DNA of 13,488 nt, taken from the NCBI GenBank assembly GCA_027488165.1, contig JAIYCF010000029.1, positions 1 to 13,488 of the forward strand. The letters run 5' to 3'. The position numbers were made by a program, and so were the translations under genes. Below the pieces are notes generated by a model, which was given only the letters and a program-made list of their open reading frames with translations, searched no databases and had not been told where the DNA came from. Positions within the stretch are counted from its first letter, which is position 1. Every line of letters starts with the position of its first letter. Source of the stretch: Streptomycetaceae bacterium. Lineage in GTDB: Bacteria; Actinomycetota; Actinomycetes; Nanopelagicales; Nanopelagicaceae. Shown here piece after piece: positions 6,586-13,423 of this stretch.

Positions 6586-6683
6586 CATCCGCCCGTAGAG
6601 GTGGTTGGATTAGGCGTAAGCCTGAATTCGGCCCAATGAAGCGCTCGGTCAGGGATTACACCCCGAGATAATTTGGAGTCATC
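6586..6683 (+). promoter_or_regulatory. fba upstream region with a candidate -10 and two inverted repeats
   Basis: Because a terminator precedes it, fba must be transcribed from within these 98 bases. TAATTT at 6669-6674 is the only TANNNT match and lies nine bases before the ATG. The GGAG at 6675-6678 between them would then be read as Shine-Dalgarno only if transcription starts further upstream. Two inverted repeats lie upstream: TTAGGC-GTAA-GCCTGA (6610-6625, six pairs including one wobble, with a GNRA-type loop) and CTCGG...CCGAG (6644-6667). They could be RNA hairpins or operators; neither matches a riboswitch I know. Confidence 0.4.
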
Positions 6684-7718
6684 ATGGCCATTGCAACCCC
6701 TGAAATTTACGCAGAAATGTTAGACCGCGCTAAAGCCGGCGCATTCGCATATCCCGCAATCAACGTCTCTTCATCACAAACTCTTGTCGCTGCTATTCGT
6801 GGTTTCGCCGAAGCAGAGTCAGATGGAATCATCCAGTTCTCTTGGGGCGGCGCAGAATACGCATCTGGCTCAACTGTAAAGAACATGGTCGATGGCGCTG
6901 TTGCGCTCGCTGAGTTCGCACACGTTGTTGCAAAGAACTACAACGTAAATATTGCAATCCACACAGATCACTGCCCAGCTGAAAAGCTTGATGGTTACAT
7001 GCGTCCACTTCTTGAAATCGGCGCGCAGCGCATCAAGAACGGCCAAGCGCCACTCTTCAACTCACATATGTGGGATGGCTCAGCAGTTGATATGACTGAA
7101 AATATGAAGATTGCAGATGAACTTTTAACTAAGTCTGTTGCAGCTCGCACAATTTTAGAAATCGAAATCGGCGTTGTCGGTGGCGAAGAAGATGGCGTTG
7201 AAGCAAAGCATGATGCGAAGTTGTACTCAACTCCTGAAGATGCGCTGATGACTATCGAAACTCTTGGTCTCGGAGAACGCGGTCGCTACATGGTTGCTGC
7301 AACATTCGGTAACGTCCACGGCGTTTACAAGCCAGGCAACGTTGTTTTGCAGCCAAAGATTTTGCAGACTCTGCAAGATGCAGTTGTAGCCAAGAAGGGC
7401 CTTGCTGCAGGAAGCAAGCCAATGGATCTCGTATTCCACGGTGGTTCAGGCTCACTTCTCTCAGAAATCCGCGACTCACTTGATTACGGTGTAATCAAGA
7501 TGAATATCGATACCGATACTCAGTACGCATTTACACGTCCAGTTGTTGATCACATGCTCAAGAACTACGACGGCGTTCTTAAAATCGATGGCGAAGTTGG
7601 AAATAAGAAGGCTTACGATCCACGTGCGTGGGGTAAGGCTGCAGAAGCAGGAATGGCAGCTCGCGTTGTTCATGCTTGCGCAGATCTTCGCTCAACCGGC
7701 ACATCGCTAAAAAAATAA
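6684..7718 (+). CDS. fba: Class II fructose-bisphosphate aldolase
   Basis: The 344-aa product matches zinc-dependent class IIA aldolases, which interconvert fructose 1,6-bisphosphate with glyceraldehyde 3-phosphate and dihydroxyacetone phosphate. Key residues are catalytic Asp95 and zinc-binding His96 in HTDHC, the acidic EIEIGVVGGEEDG block (159-171), zinc ligands His212 in GNVHGVY and His252 in VFHGGSGS, and the phosphate-binding NIDTDTQYAFTRP (274-286). Length and order agree with actinobacterial Fba (Rv0363c type). It is separated from the unit upstream by a strong terminator and is followed 33 bases later by purA. Codon use is typical of the highly expressed genes in the window. The start at 6684 has GGAG five bases upstream. 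Confidence 0.97.
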   Translation: MAIATPEIYAEMLDRAKAGAFAYPAINVSSSQTLVAAIRGFAEAESDGIIQFSWGGAEYASGSTVKNMVDGAVALAEFAHVVAKNYNVNIAIHTDHCPAEKLDGYMRPLLEIGAQRIKNGQAPLFNSHMWDGSAVDMTENMKIADELLTKSVAARTILEIEIGVVGGEEDGVEAKHDAKLYSTPEDALMTIETLGLGERGRYMVAATFGNVHGVYKPGNVVLQPKILQTLQDAVVAKKGLAAGSKPMDLVFHGGSGSLLSEIRDSLDYGVIKMNIDTDTQYAFTRPVVDHMLKNYDGVLKIDGEVGNKKAYDPRAWGKAAEAGMAARVVHACADLRSTGTSLKK

Positions 7719-7733
7719 TTTAAAACCTAAAAT
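7716..7733 (+). promoter_or_regulatory. Possible -10 elements upstream of purA
   Basis: TAATTT at 7716-7721 begins with the fba stop codon and TAAAAT lies at 7728-7733; both fit TANNNT. The first would give a leader of roughly 24 nt that keeps the GGAGAGG Shine-Dalgarno of purA. No convincing -35 is present, and read-through from fba is equally possible because no terminator separates the genes. Confidence 0.3.
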
Positions 7734-7751
7734 CAGCGGAGAGGCTTTGCC

Positions 7752-9035
7752 ATGCCAGCGTTAGTTTTGCTCGGAGCTCAATGGGGCGATGAAGGCAAGG
7801 GTAAAGCCACAGATATTCTCGGTGACCGCGTTGATTATGTCGTTCGTTATCAGGGCGGCAACAACGCGGGCCACACCGTAGTTATCGGTGATCAAAAGTA
7901 CGCACTTCACTTACTTCCATCTGGAATCTTGAGTCCTAACGTTGTTCCGGTAATCGGTAACGGCGTTGTAATTGATCCAGGTGTATTACTTGAAGAAATT
8001 CGTGGCTTAACCGAACGCGGAATTGATTGCTCTAAGTTGGTTATCTCAACTAATGCGCATCTGATTACGCCTTATCACCGCACGATCGATAAAGTTTCAG
8101 AGCGCTTCTTAGGTAAATCAAAAATCGGTACAACTGGTCGCGGTATCGGACCTGCTTACGCGGACAAGATCAACCGCATCGGTATCCGCGTACAAGATCT
8201 CTTTGACCCATCAATTTTGCGTCAGAAGATCGAAGGCGCACTTCGCGATAAGAACCAAGTTCTTATCAAAGTCTTTAACCGCAAGAACATTGAAGTTGAT
8301 GAAGTTCTTAATGAATATCTTGCCTATGCTGAAATCTTGCGTCCATATGTTGCAGACACAGTTCTGCTTCTTGATGAAGCGTTAAAGGCTGGGAAGCGCG
8401 TATTGCTTGAAGGATCACAAGGCACTCTGCTCGATGTCGATCACGGTACTTATCCATTCGTTACCTCTTCTAATCCAACTGCGGGCGGTGCTTGCACAGG
8501 TTCTGGAATCGGACCAACCAAGATCGATCGCGTTATCGGCATTGTTAAGGCCTATACAACACGTGTTGGCTCAGGTCCTTTCCCAACTGAACTCTTCGAT
8601 GAAGATGGCGAGAAGTTGCGCACTATCGGCGGAGAAATCGGTGTAACAACTGGTCGCGCTCGTCGCTGCGGTTGGTATGACGCACCGATTGCACGTTATG
8701 CAGTTCGCGTTAACGGACTTACCGATTTCTTCTTAACCAAGCTCGATGTTCTAACTGGTTGGAAAGAAATTCCAGTTTGTGTTGCCTACGAAATTGATGG
8801 CAAGCGAGTAGAAGAACTTCCTGCATCACAATCTGATTTCCACCATGCAAAACCTATTTATGAAAACTTGCCAGGTTGGACTGAAGATATTTCTGGCGCG
8901 CGCAAGATCAGTGATCTTCCAAAGAACGCTCAGGATTACATCGCTTTCCTAGAAAAGATTTCCGGTGCACCGATGAGCGCCATCGGCGTCGGGCCGGGTC
9001 GCGACCAAACAATTGTCGTAAAGGATTTCATCTAA
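7752..9035 (+). CDS. purA: Adenylosuccinate synthetase
   Basis: The 427-aa product condenses IMP with aspartate using GTP, the first step from IMP to AMP. The N-terminal GAQWGDEGKGK loop (8-18) carries Asp13, and NNAGHT carries His41, the same numbering as the catalytic pair in E. coli PurA. Further family blocks are GTTGRGIGPAYADK, LLEGSQGTLLDVDHGTYPFV, TSSNPTAGGACTGSGIGP, TTGRARRCGW and the C-terminal GVGPGRDQT. Length is standard. A GGAGAGG Shine-Dalgarno sits before the ATG. purB starts one base after its stop, so the two enzymes of AMP synthesis are cotranscribed. Confidence 0.98.
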   Translation: MPALVLLGAQWGDEGKGKATDILGDRVDYVVRYQGGNNAGHTVVIGDQKYALHLLPSGILSPNVVPVIGNGVVIDPGVLLEEIRGLTERGIDCSKLVISTNAHLITPYHRTIDKVSERFLGKSKIGTTGRGIGPAYADKINRIGIRVQDLFDPSILRQKIEGALRDKNQVLIKVFNRKNIEVDEVLNEYLAYAEILRPYVADTVLLLDEALKAGKRVLLEGSQGTLLDVDHGTYPFVTSSNPTAGGACTGSGIGPTKIDRVIGIVKAYTTRVGSGPFPTELFDEDGEKLRTIGGEIGVTTGRARRCGWYDAPIARYAVRVNGLTDFFLTKLDVLTGWKEIPVCVAYEIDGKRVEELPASQSDFHHAKPIYENLPGWTEDISGARKISDLPKNAQDYIAFLEKISGAPMSAIGVGPGRDQTIVVKDFI

Positions 9036-9036
9036 A

Positions 9037-10437
9037 ATGAGCGTTCTTGCGGACCGTTATGCATCAGTTGCGATGCGCTCGATATTCGCACCAGAAGAGA
9101 AGATAAAGGCTGAACGACGTTTATGGTTAGCGGTAGCTCGTGCCCAAAATAAATTAGGTCACTCAATTCCAGAATCTGTTATTGCAGACTATGAAAAGGT
9201 TCTCGATAACGTAAATCTAGAATCTATCGATGCGCGCGAAAAAGTTGTCCGCCACGACGTCAAGGCGCGGATTGAAGAGTTCAATGCGCTAGCAGGGCAC
9301 GAAGCAATTCACGCTGGTATGACTAGCCGTGACTTAACCGAAAATATTGAAGCGCTTCAAATCAAGAACGCGTTAGAAATTGTCCAAGGAAAAGTTATTG
9401 CAGTATTGGCTCAACTAGGTGACAAGGCTCTGCAATATTCAGATCAACCGATCGCTGGTAGATCCCACAATGTTCCAGCGCAGATTACGACTTTAGGTAA
9501 GCGCTTTGCATCTGCTGCCGAAGAACTTCTCTTTGCCTATGAACGCTTGGTATCGCTTCAAGATCGTTTCCCACTTCGCGGCATTAAAGGACCTGTCGGA
9601 ACCGCGCAAGATTCCATTGATTTACTGGGTGCAGCCAACCATCAAGAGCTTGAAGCTGAAATTGCTAAGGAACTTGGCTTCAATCGCGTCTTGGATTCAA
9701 CCGGCCAAATCTACCCACGTTCATTTGATTATGACGTCGTAACTACTTTGGTGCAGTTGGCAGCGAGCCCATCTTCACTTGCTACTTCGATTCGTTTGAT
9801 GGCCGGTGCCGAGCTCGTAACTGAAGGATTTAAAGCAGGCCAAGTCGGTTCATCGGCGATGCCGCATAAAATGAACACTCGATCATGCGAGCGAGTTAAT
9901 GGGTTGAGCGTTGTTCTGCGCGGTTATGCCTCAATGGTCTCTGAACTTTCTGGCGATCAGTGGAATGAAGGTGATGTTTCGTGCAGCGTCGTTCGTCGAG
10001 TTGCACTTCCAGATGCGTTCTATGCCATGGATGGATTACTAGAAACTTTTTTGACGGTGTTAAGTGAATTTGGCGCTTTCCCCGAAGTAATTCGCGCAGA
10101 ACTAGATCGCTATTTACCGTTTCTTGCCACAACCAAGATTTTGATGGCATCAGTTAAAGCTGGCGTAGGCCGCGAAGTTGCCCACGAAGTAATCAAAGAA
10201 CATGCCGTAAACGCCGCGCTATCAATGCGTGAAGGCAAGGCAAATAATTTGCTTGAATCACTTGCTGCAGATTCGCGCTTACCGCTTGATCGAGCTGCAC
10301 TAGATGCGCTGATTAGCAAACCAATTGAATTTACAGGCGATGCAAATGGACAGATAACCCGAGTGGTTGGTCGCATAGAACTAATCACTTCTAAAAATCC
10401 TATTGCTGCAAAATACAAACCAAACTCAATTAGGTAA
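9037..10437 (+). CDS. purB: Adenylosuccinate lyase
   Basis: The 466-aa product belongs to the fumarase/aspartase superfamily. PurB splits fumarate from adenylosuccinate to give AMP and from SAICAR to give AICAR. The superfamily signature QVGSSAMPHKMNTRSCERVN lies at about 269-288 with the mobile-loop serines 272-273, and the upstream blocks GHEAIHAGMTSRDLTEN and AGRSHNVPAQITTLGKR hold the histidines (general acid/base region). The length matches mycobacterial PurB (Rv0777). It follows purA with a one-base gap; AAAGGA inside the purA end is the likely ribosome-binding site. The sterol-carrier-family gene begins six bases after its stop. Confidence 0.98.
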   Translation: MSVLADRYASVAMRSIFAPEEKIKAERRLWLAVARAQNKLGHSIPESVIADYEKVLDNVNLESIDAREKVVRHDVKARIEEFNALAGHEAIHAGMTSRDLTENIEALQIKNALEIVQGKVIAVLAQLGDKALQYSDQPIAGRSHNVPAQITTLGKRFASAAEELLFAYERLVSLQDRFPLRGIKGPVGTAQDSIDLLGAANHQELEAEIAKELGFNRVLDSTGQIYPRSFDYDVVTTLVQLAASPSSLATSIRLMAGAELVTEGFKAGQVGSSAMPHKMNTRSCERVNGLSVVLRGYASMVSELSGDQWNEGDVSCSVVRRVALPDAFYAMDGLLETFLTVLSEFGAFPEVIRAELDRYLPFLATTKILMASVKAGVGREVAHEVIKEHAVNAALSMREGKANNLLESLAADSRLPLDRAALDALISKPIEFTGDANGQITRVVGRIELITSKNPIAAKYKPNSIR

Positions 10438-10443
10438 TTTCTT

Positions 10444-10743
10444 GTGCGCGATCCAGAGACACTTGAGCTAGTTAAGAAGAGCCTTGCTGAATTGGCCGCG
10501 AAAGTTCCGGGGCGCGCGATAGAAGTACGAGTTCCTCCCTACGCCGCAATTCAATGCGGTGATGGGCCAACGCATACCCGTGGAACTCCTCCCAACACTA
10601 TTGAGATGAGCGCTGCGACCTGGCTGGCCCTGGCCTCAGGAGAATTGAGTTGGGAAGCAGCGGTAGATAGCGGGGCAGTGGCAGCCTCGGGCACGAGAGC
10701 TGATTTAGCCCCATATTTACCGCTTAATCGCATCATTTGTTAG
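10444..10743 (+). CDS. Small sterol carrier family (SCP2-like) protein
   Basis: The 99-aa product resembles the short actinobacterial proteins annotated as sterol carrier family, often found near purine genes. Recognisable blocks are PGRAIEVRVPPYAAIQCGDG (22-41), HTRGTPPNTIEMSAATWLAL (44-63), a GELSWEAAVDSGAVAASGTRADL helix-turn region and the LPL end. The SCP2 fold binds hydrophobic ligands in some proteins, but no ligand is known for this group. The start is GTG at 10444, with only a weak AGG upstream, consistent with coupling to purB. Nothing in the sequence ties it mechanistically to purine synthesis beyond its position. Confidence 0.8.
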   Translation: MRDPETLELVKKSLAELAAKVPGRAIEVRVPPYAAIQCGDGPTHTRGTPPNTIEMSAATWLALASGELSWEAAVDSGAVAASGTRADLAPYLPLNRIIC

Positions 10744-10766
10744 GCAAGGCCTGGGCGCGATAACCT
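10737..10766 (+). promoter_or_regulatory. Candidate promoter of the DUF3073 gene
   Basis: TTGTTA (10737-10742) and TAACCT (10761-10766) are separated by 18 bases, resembling a housekeeping sigma promoter. Transcription would start near 10773 and leave a leader of about 35 nt that includes AAGGAGG. The -35 overlaps the end of the preceding gene. A second TTGACG (10774-10779) has no suitably spaced -10. Confidence 0.4.
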
Positions 10767-10807
10767 TCGCGTCTTGACGAATTTCACTTTGGTAAGGAGG
10801 TCGCCCT

Positions 10808-10984
10808 ATGGGTCGCGGCCGTGCAAAAGCAAAACAGACAAAAGTCGCCAGAGATCTCAAGTACAACTCTCAGGAGATGGATCTCGATCGCCTAGCGAAA
10901 GAACTTCATGGCGAAGATCCTTCAAATAAATCTCGCGATGACGATGATCCCTTCGCTGAAGGAAATTACATTCCGCGTGCTTAA
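10808..10984 (+). CDS. DUF3073 family protein (58 aa)
   Basis: The 58-aa ORF begins MGRGRAKAKQTKVARDLKYN and ends FAEGNYIPRA, with an acidic DDDD stretch in the C-terminal half. This is the recognisable layout of actinobacterial DUF3073 proteins: a basic N-terminus, a short LKY segment and an acidic tail. The function is unknown. The charged, largely disordered make-up suggests nucleic-acid or ribosome contact, but that is inference. It has the best Shine-Dalgarno of the window, AAGGAGG at 10794-10800, seven bases before the ATG, which suggests strong translation. A 24-base gap follows before the 272-aa gene. Confidence 0.88.
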   Translation: MGRGRAKAKQTKVARDLKYNSQEMDLDRLAKELHGEDPSNKSRDDDDPFAEGNYIPRA

Positions 10985-10995
10985 TTTCTCGCAGG

Positions 10996-11001
10996 TAGGG
11001 T
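10996..11001 (+). promoter_or_regulatory. Candidate -10 element (TAGGGT) of the 272-aa gene
   Basis: TAGGGT fits TANNNT and lies seven bases before GTG at 11009, so transcription would begin at or near the start codon. There is no good Shine-Dalgarno in this position. Confidence 0.45.
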
Positions 11002-11008
11002 AATTCCT

Positions 11009-11827
11009 GTGAGACCAACTCCGTACGTCGCATCGCTTCGAATCTATGAACCACTTTCGGCGTTCGAACCAGCAGACCGTTTGCGCTGGCAAGATTTAGT
11101 TGCAGATGAAAATTCAACTCGTAATGAACAAAAGTTGGCACTTCGCCGTTTAGTTTTTCCAGAGCCACCTGCAGGTCGCCCCGATGGCGCACACATTTTA
11201 GATATCGATGGCGTTCGTTACGTTTCGCCTTGGTCTACTGCAACTCGTTGCTGGGCCGCACTCGATGATTTCAAAGATTCACTTCCATCATCTGTAACTC
11301 CTTTTTTCCTTCCACAGAATTTAGAAGATGTAATCACTGCCGGCGTTGATTTAATGGAAGATCGCGTTCCACATATCATCACTGAAAATTGGCTAATCCC
11401 GCCACGTTGGTTCTCAATGTTTATGCCCGAAGAACGCGTTCGTGGTGTTGATCAAGATGGACCATTCTGCATAATGCGCGCCAAGCTTTCTGATGCAATT
11501 GCCCGCACCCAAGTTGCACACCAGACAGTCTTAGGTGCATTTGGTGAAGGATCGGTGGAAGCCGAGATCGAACATTTGCTCGAATGGCTTGAGATGTTCC
11601 ATCAACAATCTCTCATTGAACTTGATTACGGCGGGCTCGCTGGGTATCTCGATCTTGGAATGAAATTAGCGGGCGAAGAATCTGGAATCGAAGCAGATAC
11701 TTCAGTCGAAGATGTCTTGCACTCACTCGCTGGCCTAGCTGCAGGGGATGGACAAATGGCAGGTCAGGGCTACGAGCGGTTAGTAACTCGCTGGCGCATG
11801 GTTCAAGGCTTCGAATCGGCTATTTAG
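11009..11827 (+). CDS. Conserved actinobacterial hypothetical protein (272 aa)
   Basis: I recognise no named domain. The protein begins RPTPYVASLRIYEPLSAFEP, has a DIDGVRYVSPWSTATRCWAA block (about 65-84), a central ITENWLIPPRWFSMFMPEER region (124-143), an all-helical second half (VEAEIEHLLEWLEMFHQQS) and ends with a Trp-rich RLVTRWRMVQGFESAI. It has no signal peptide or membrane helix, so it is probably cytoplasmic. From memory, proteins with this type of beginning and end sit beside bldC in other actinobacteria such as Streptomyces; that would make the position a conserved link, but I cannot check it here. The start is GTG at 11009 with a leaderless-type promoter. The stop at 11825-11827 is followed by a 109-base stretch before bldC. 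Confidence 0.75.
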   Translation: MRPTPYVASLRIYEPLSAFEPADRLRWQDLVADENSTRNEQKLALRRLVFPEPPAGRPDGAHILDIDGVRYVSPWSTATRCWAALDDFKDSLPSSVTPFFLPQNLEDVITAGVDLMEDRVPHIITENWLIPPRWFSMFMPEERVRGVDQDGPFCIMRAKLSDAIARTQVAHQTVLGAFGEGSVEAEIEHLLEWLEMFHQQSLIELDYGGLAGYLDLGMKLAGEESGIEADTSVEDVLHSLAGLAAGDGQMAGQGYERLVTRWRMVQGFESAI

Positions 11828-11940
11828 CGCCGCTTCTTGCTATTGCCATTTACGCTCACTTTGGCGGATACTTCCGACACTCGTTACAAATCGGACATCG
11901 CAATCGCGTTGCTTTAGATGATGGAAAAGGTGCGTTATGA
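11791..11940 (+). other. Unassigned open frame ending in an ATGA overlap with bldC, no standard start
   Basis: After the 272-aa gene, a different frame reads PLLAIAIYAHFGGYFRHSLQ and on through GHRNRVALDDGKGAL to a TGA at 11938-11940, which overlaps the bldC ATG by four bases (ATGA). The hydrophobic-then-basic composition and ordinary codons look protein-like. The frame is open from 11626 but contains no ATG, GTG or TTG; CTG at 11791 or ATT at 11842 or 11848 would be needed. It may be a small membrane protein with a rare start, the remnant of a gene, or chance. Confidence 0.3.
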
Positions 11941-12137
11941 ATCGTCTGCCAGATGCAGAAATCTTGCTCACCCCGCGCGAAGTCGCCGAATTATTTGGCG
12001 TTGATCCCAAGACCGTTACACGTTGGGCAAAGGCCGGCAAGTTAACTTCGATCCGCACACTTGGCGGACACCGCAGATTCCGTAAATCAGAAGTTGATGA
12101 CCTTCGCAATAACTACTTTAAGAGTGAAGATAAGTAA
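11937..12137 (+). CDS. bldC: BldC-type MerR-family DNA-binding regulator
   Basis: The 66-aa protein is almost only a MerR-type winged helix-turn-helix: LLTPREVAELFGVDPKTVTR (10-29), WAKAGKLTSIRTLGGHRRFR (30-49) and a short tail. The middle is nearly the same as Streptomyces BldC as I recall it. Streptomyces BldC lacks the effector and dimerisation domains of classical MerR proteins and binds direct repeats head-to-tail; it controls developmental genes. In a non-differentiating streamlined bacterium its targets are unknown. AAAAGG lies six bases before the ATG. The gene follows the 272-aa hypothetical and is followed eight bases later by a wecA-like gene. Confidence 0.95.
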   Translation: MNRLPDAEILLTPREVAELFGVDPKTVTRWAKAGKLTSIRTLGGHRRFRKSEVDDLRNNYFKSEDK

Positions 12138-12145
12138 TTAACCAG

Positions 12146-13186
12146 ATGGAATATTCAGTTTCGCAATTCCTTTTACTTGGCGCGCTCACATTTATCTTTG
12201 TCGGTGCAATCACTCCTGTAATGCGCAAGATCGCCATCAGCGTTGGCGCAGTTGATGCACCGAACTTGGCACGCAAAGCACAGAAAGAGCCTGTACCTTA
12301 TTTAGGCGGAGTTGCAATTGCGATCGGTGTTGTCGGCGCATCTTATGGATCTTTGCTTGCCGTCGATTTTTCAATGGAGACTTTTCGCTTAGCAAGTTTT
12401 GTTCTAGTTCCAGCGATGGCAATTTCGCTGATGGGTTTAATTGACGATCTAAAAGGCCTGGAACCTTGGCCACGTTTAATTGCGCAAACCGCAACTGGTG
12501 TAATCGTTGCGGTAATCCTGACATCAACCGACACCATGGGCGTCGCCTTTAACAACACCTTTTTAAACTATGCGGTTTCTGTGCTTTGGATCGTCGGTGT
12601 ATGTAATTCGATCAACTTCTTCGACAACCTCGACGGCGGAGCAGCCGGCACAGTTGCAGTAATTTCCTTCTTCTTATTCTTTATCGCCTACGACCGCCAG
12701 CAGATTTTGGTTAGCGCACTCGCGATCGTGACTATGGGCGCAACCGCAGGATTCCTTATGTGGAACCGCGCTCCGGCAAAGATCTATATGGGTGATGCAG
12801 GCGCCCTTTTCTTAGGCATCATCATCTCGGTACTAACTATTCGCCTAAGCCCAGGCGTTGTTCCACAAGTTAAATCTTTTGCGATTCCATTAGCCCTAAT
12901 GGCGGTGCCAATCTTGGACACAACAGTTGCAGTTACTTCTCGCATCTATCGGGGTATCTCACCATTCCAAGGCGGAAGCGATCATCTATCTCATCGCTTG
13001 ATGCGCGTTGGCCTTCATCGCAAAGCGACGGCATTTACCTTGTGGGGATTCGCCGCTTTCTACGGTGCACTCGCACTCTCGATTTACACCTGGCCAGATA
13101 CGCTCGGTTATCAATTGATGGCGGTGGGCGCCATTGCATGGCTAACTAAATTGGTTTACTTCTTACGTATTCCATCCGAGGGGTAG
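12146..13186 (+). CDS. WecA/TagO-type undecaprenyl-phosphate GlcNAc-1-phosphate transferase
   Basis: The 346-aa polytopic membrane protein belongs to the MraY/WecA/TagO family, which moves a sugar-1-phosphate from a UDP-sugar to a polyprenyl phosphate and so starts cell-wall polymer synthesis. Motifs are PVPYLGGVAI (49-58), the metal-associated Asp100-Asp101 in LIDDLKGLEPW, NSINFFDNLDGGAAG (154-168), KIYMGDAGALFLG (212-224) with Asp217, and the cytoplasmic loop GGSDHLSHRL (276-285) that marks the WecA branch. About ten membrane helices are visible. Mycobacterial Rfe/WecA (Rv1302) is the nearest named relative I can suggest; acceptor and sugar are not certain. No clear Shine-Dalgarno precedes the ATG; translation may couple to bldC. 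Confidence 0.9.
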   Translation: MEYSVSQFLLLGALTFIFVGAITPVMRKIAISVGAVDAPNLARKAQKEPVPYLGGVAIAIGVVGASYGSLLAVDFSMETFRLASFVLVPAMAISLMGLIDDLKGLEPWPRLIAQTATGVIVAVILTSTDTMGVAFNNTFLNYAVSVLWIVGVCNSINFFDNLDGGAAGTVAVISFFLFFIAYDRQQILVSALAIVTMGATAGFLMWNRAPAKIYMGDAGALFLGIIISVLTIRLSPGVVPQVKSFAIPLALMAVPILDTTVAVTSRIYRGISPFQGGSDHLSHRLMRVGLHRKATAFTLWGFAAFYGALALSIYTWPDTLGYQLMAVGAIAWLTKLVYFLRIPSEG

Positions 13187-13189
13187 ACT
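13184..13189 (+). promoter_or_regulatory. Candidate -10 (TAGACT) of the DUF5302 gene, built on a stop codon
   Basis: TAGACT matches TANNNT and lies six bases before the ATG at 13196, predicting a leaderless mRNA. Its first three bases are the stop codon of the upstream transferase. No Shine-Dalgarno is present. Confidence 0.5.
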
Positions 13190-13195
13190 GCACTC

Positions 13196-13384
13196 ATGAC
13201 TAACAACGACGATGTAAAGGCGAGAATGCTCGCTGCCCTTGAAGCTAAAAAAGGTAAGAAGGGCGCACCAGGAACACAGAACCATGCAGAAGGTGGTTCA
13301 AAGATTCGTGGTGGACAACGCAGCGGCGGTGCACCACAAGTACAGCGCAAAGCAGGACCATCTGGTTCGGGATCTGCTGGTTAA
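13196..13384 (+). CDS. DUF5302-type small protein (62 aa)
   Basis: The 62-aa product has the form of actinobacterial DUF5302 proteins: an acidic start followed by VKARMLAALEAKKGKKG (7-23), and then a low-complexity Gly/Ser/Gln/Arg-rich tail ending QVQRKAGPSGSGSAG. The first part can form one amphipathic helix and the rest is probably disordered. No function is known. The ATG at 13196 has no Shine-Dalgarno but sits six bases after TAGACT, so it probably has its own leaderless transcript although it lies only nine bases after the transferase stop. It converges with tRNA-Phe. Confidence 0.8.
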   Translation: MTNNDDVKARMLAALEAKKGKKGAPGTQNHAEGGSKIRGGQRSGGAPQVQRKAGPSGSGSAG

Positions 13385-13397
13385 TTTTTAAAACTTG

Positions 13398-13423
13398 TTA
13401 ATTACTTAAGTTAATTACTTGAG
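13398..13423. repeat. Tandem 13-bp direct repeat next to tRNA-Phe
   Basis: TTAATTACTTAAG (13398-13410) is followed at once by TTAATTACTTGAG (13411-13423), identical at 12 of 13 positions. The second copy touches the tRNA 3' end. Both units are AT-rich, and the junction contains the palindrome ACTTAAGT. Confidence 0.8.

Noticed and set aside
7227..7673. Three minus-strand frames inside fba
   Set aside because: They lie fully antisense to a strongly coding gene with all catalytic residues intact, have no homology I recognise and no ribosome-binding site.
10857..11192. 111-codon minus-strand frame across DUF3073 and the start of the 272-aa gene
   Set aside because: It is opposite two recognisable plus-strand genes and has a composition like reverse-complemented coding sequence, with no motif.
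11828..11936. Terminator or riboswitch in the gap before bldC
   Set aside because: The only complementary blocks (GCGCC/GGCG) are about 30 bases apart with no T-tract, and no known aptamer pattern is seen. The gap is better explained by the open frame noted above.
11840..12109. Minus-strand frame over bldC and its upstream gap
   Set aside because: It is a shadow of bldC; the plus-strand protein is clearly conserved.
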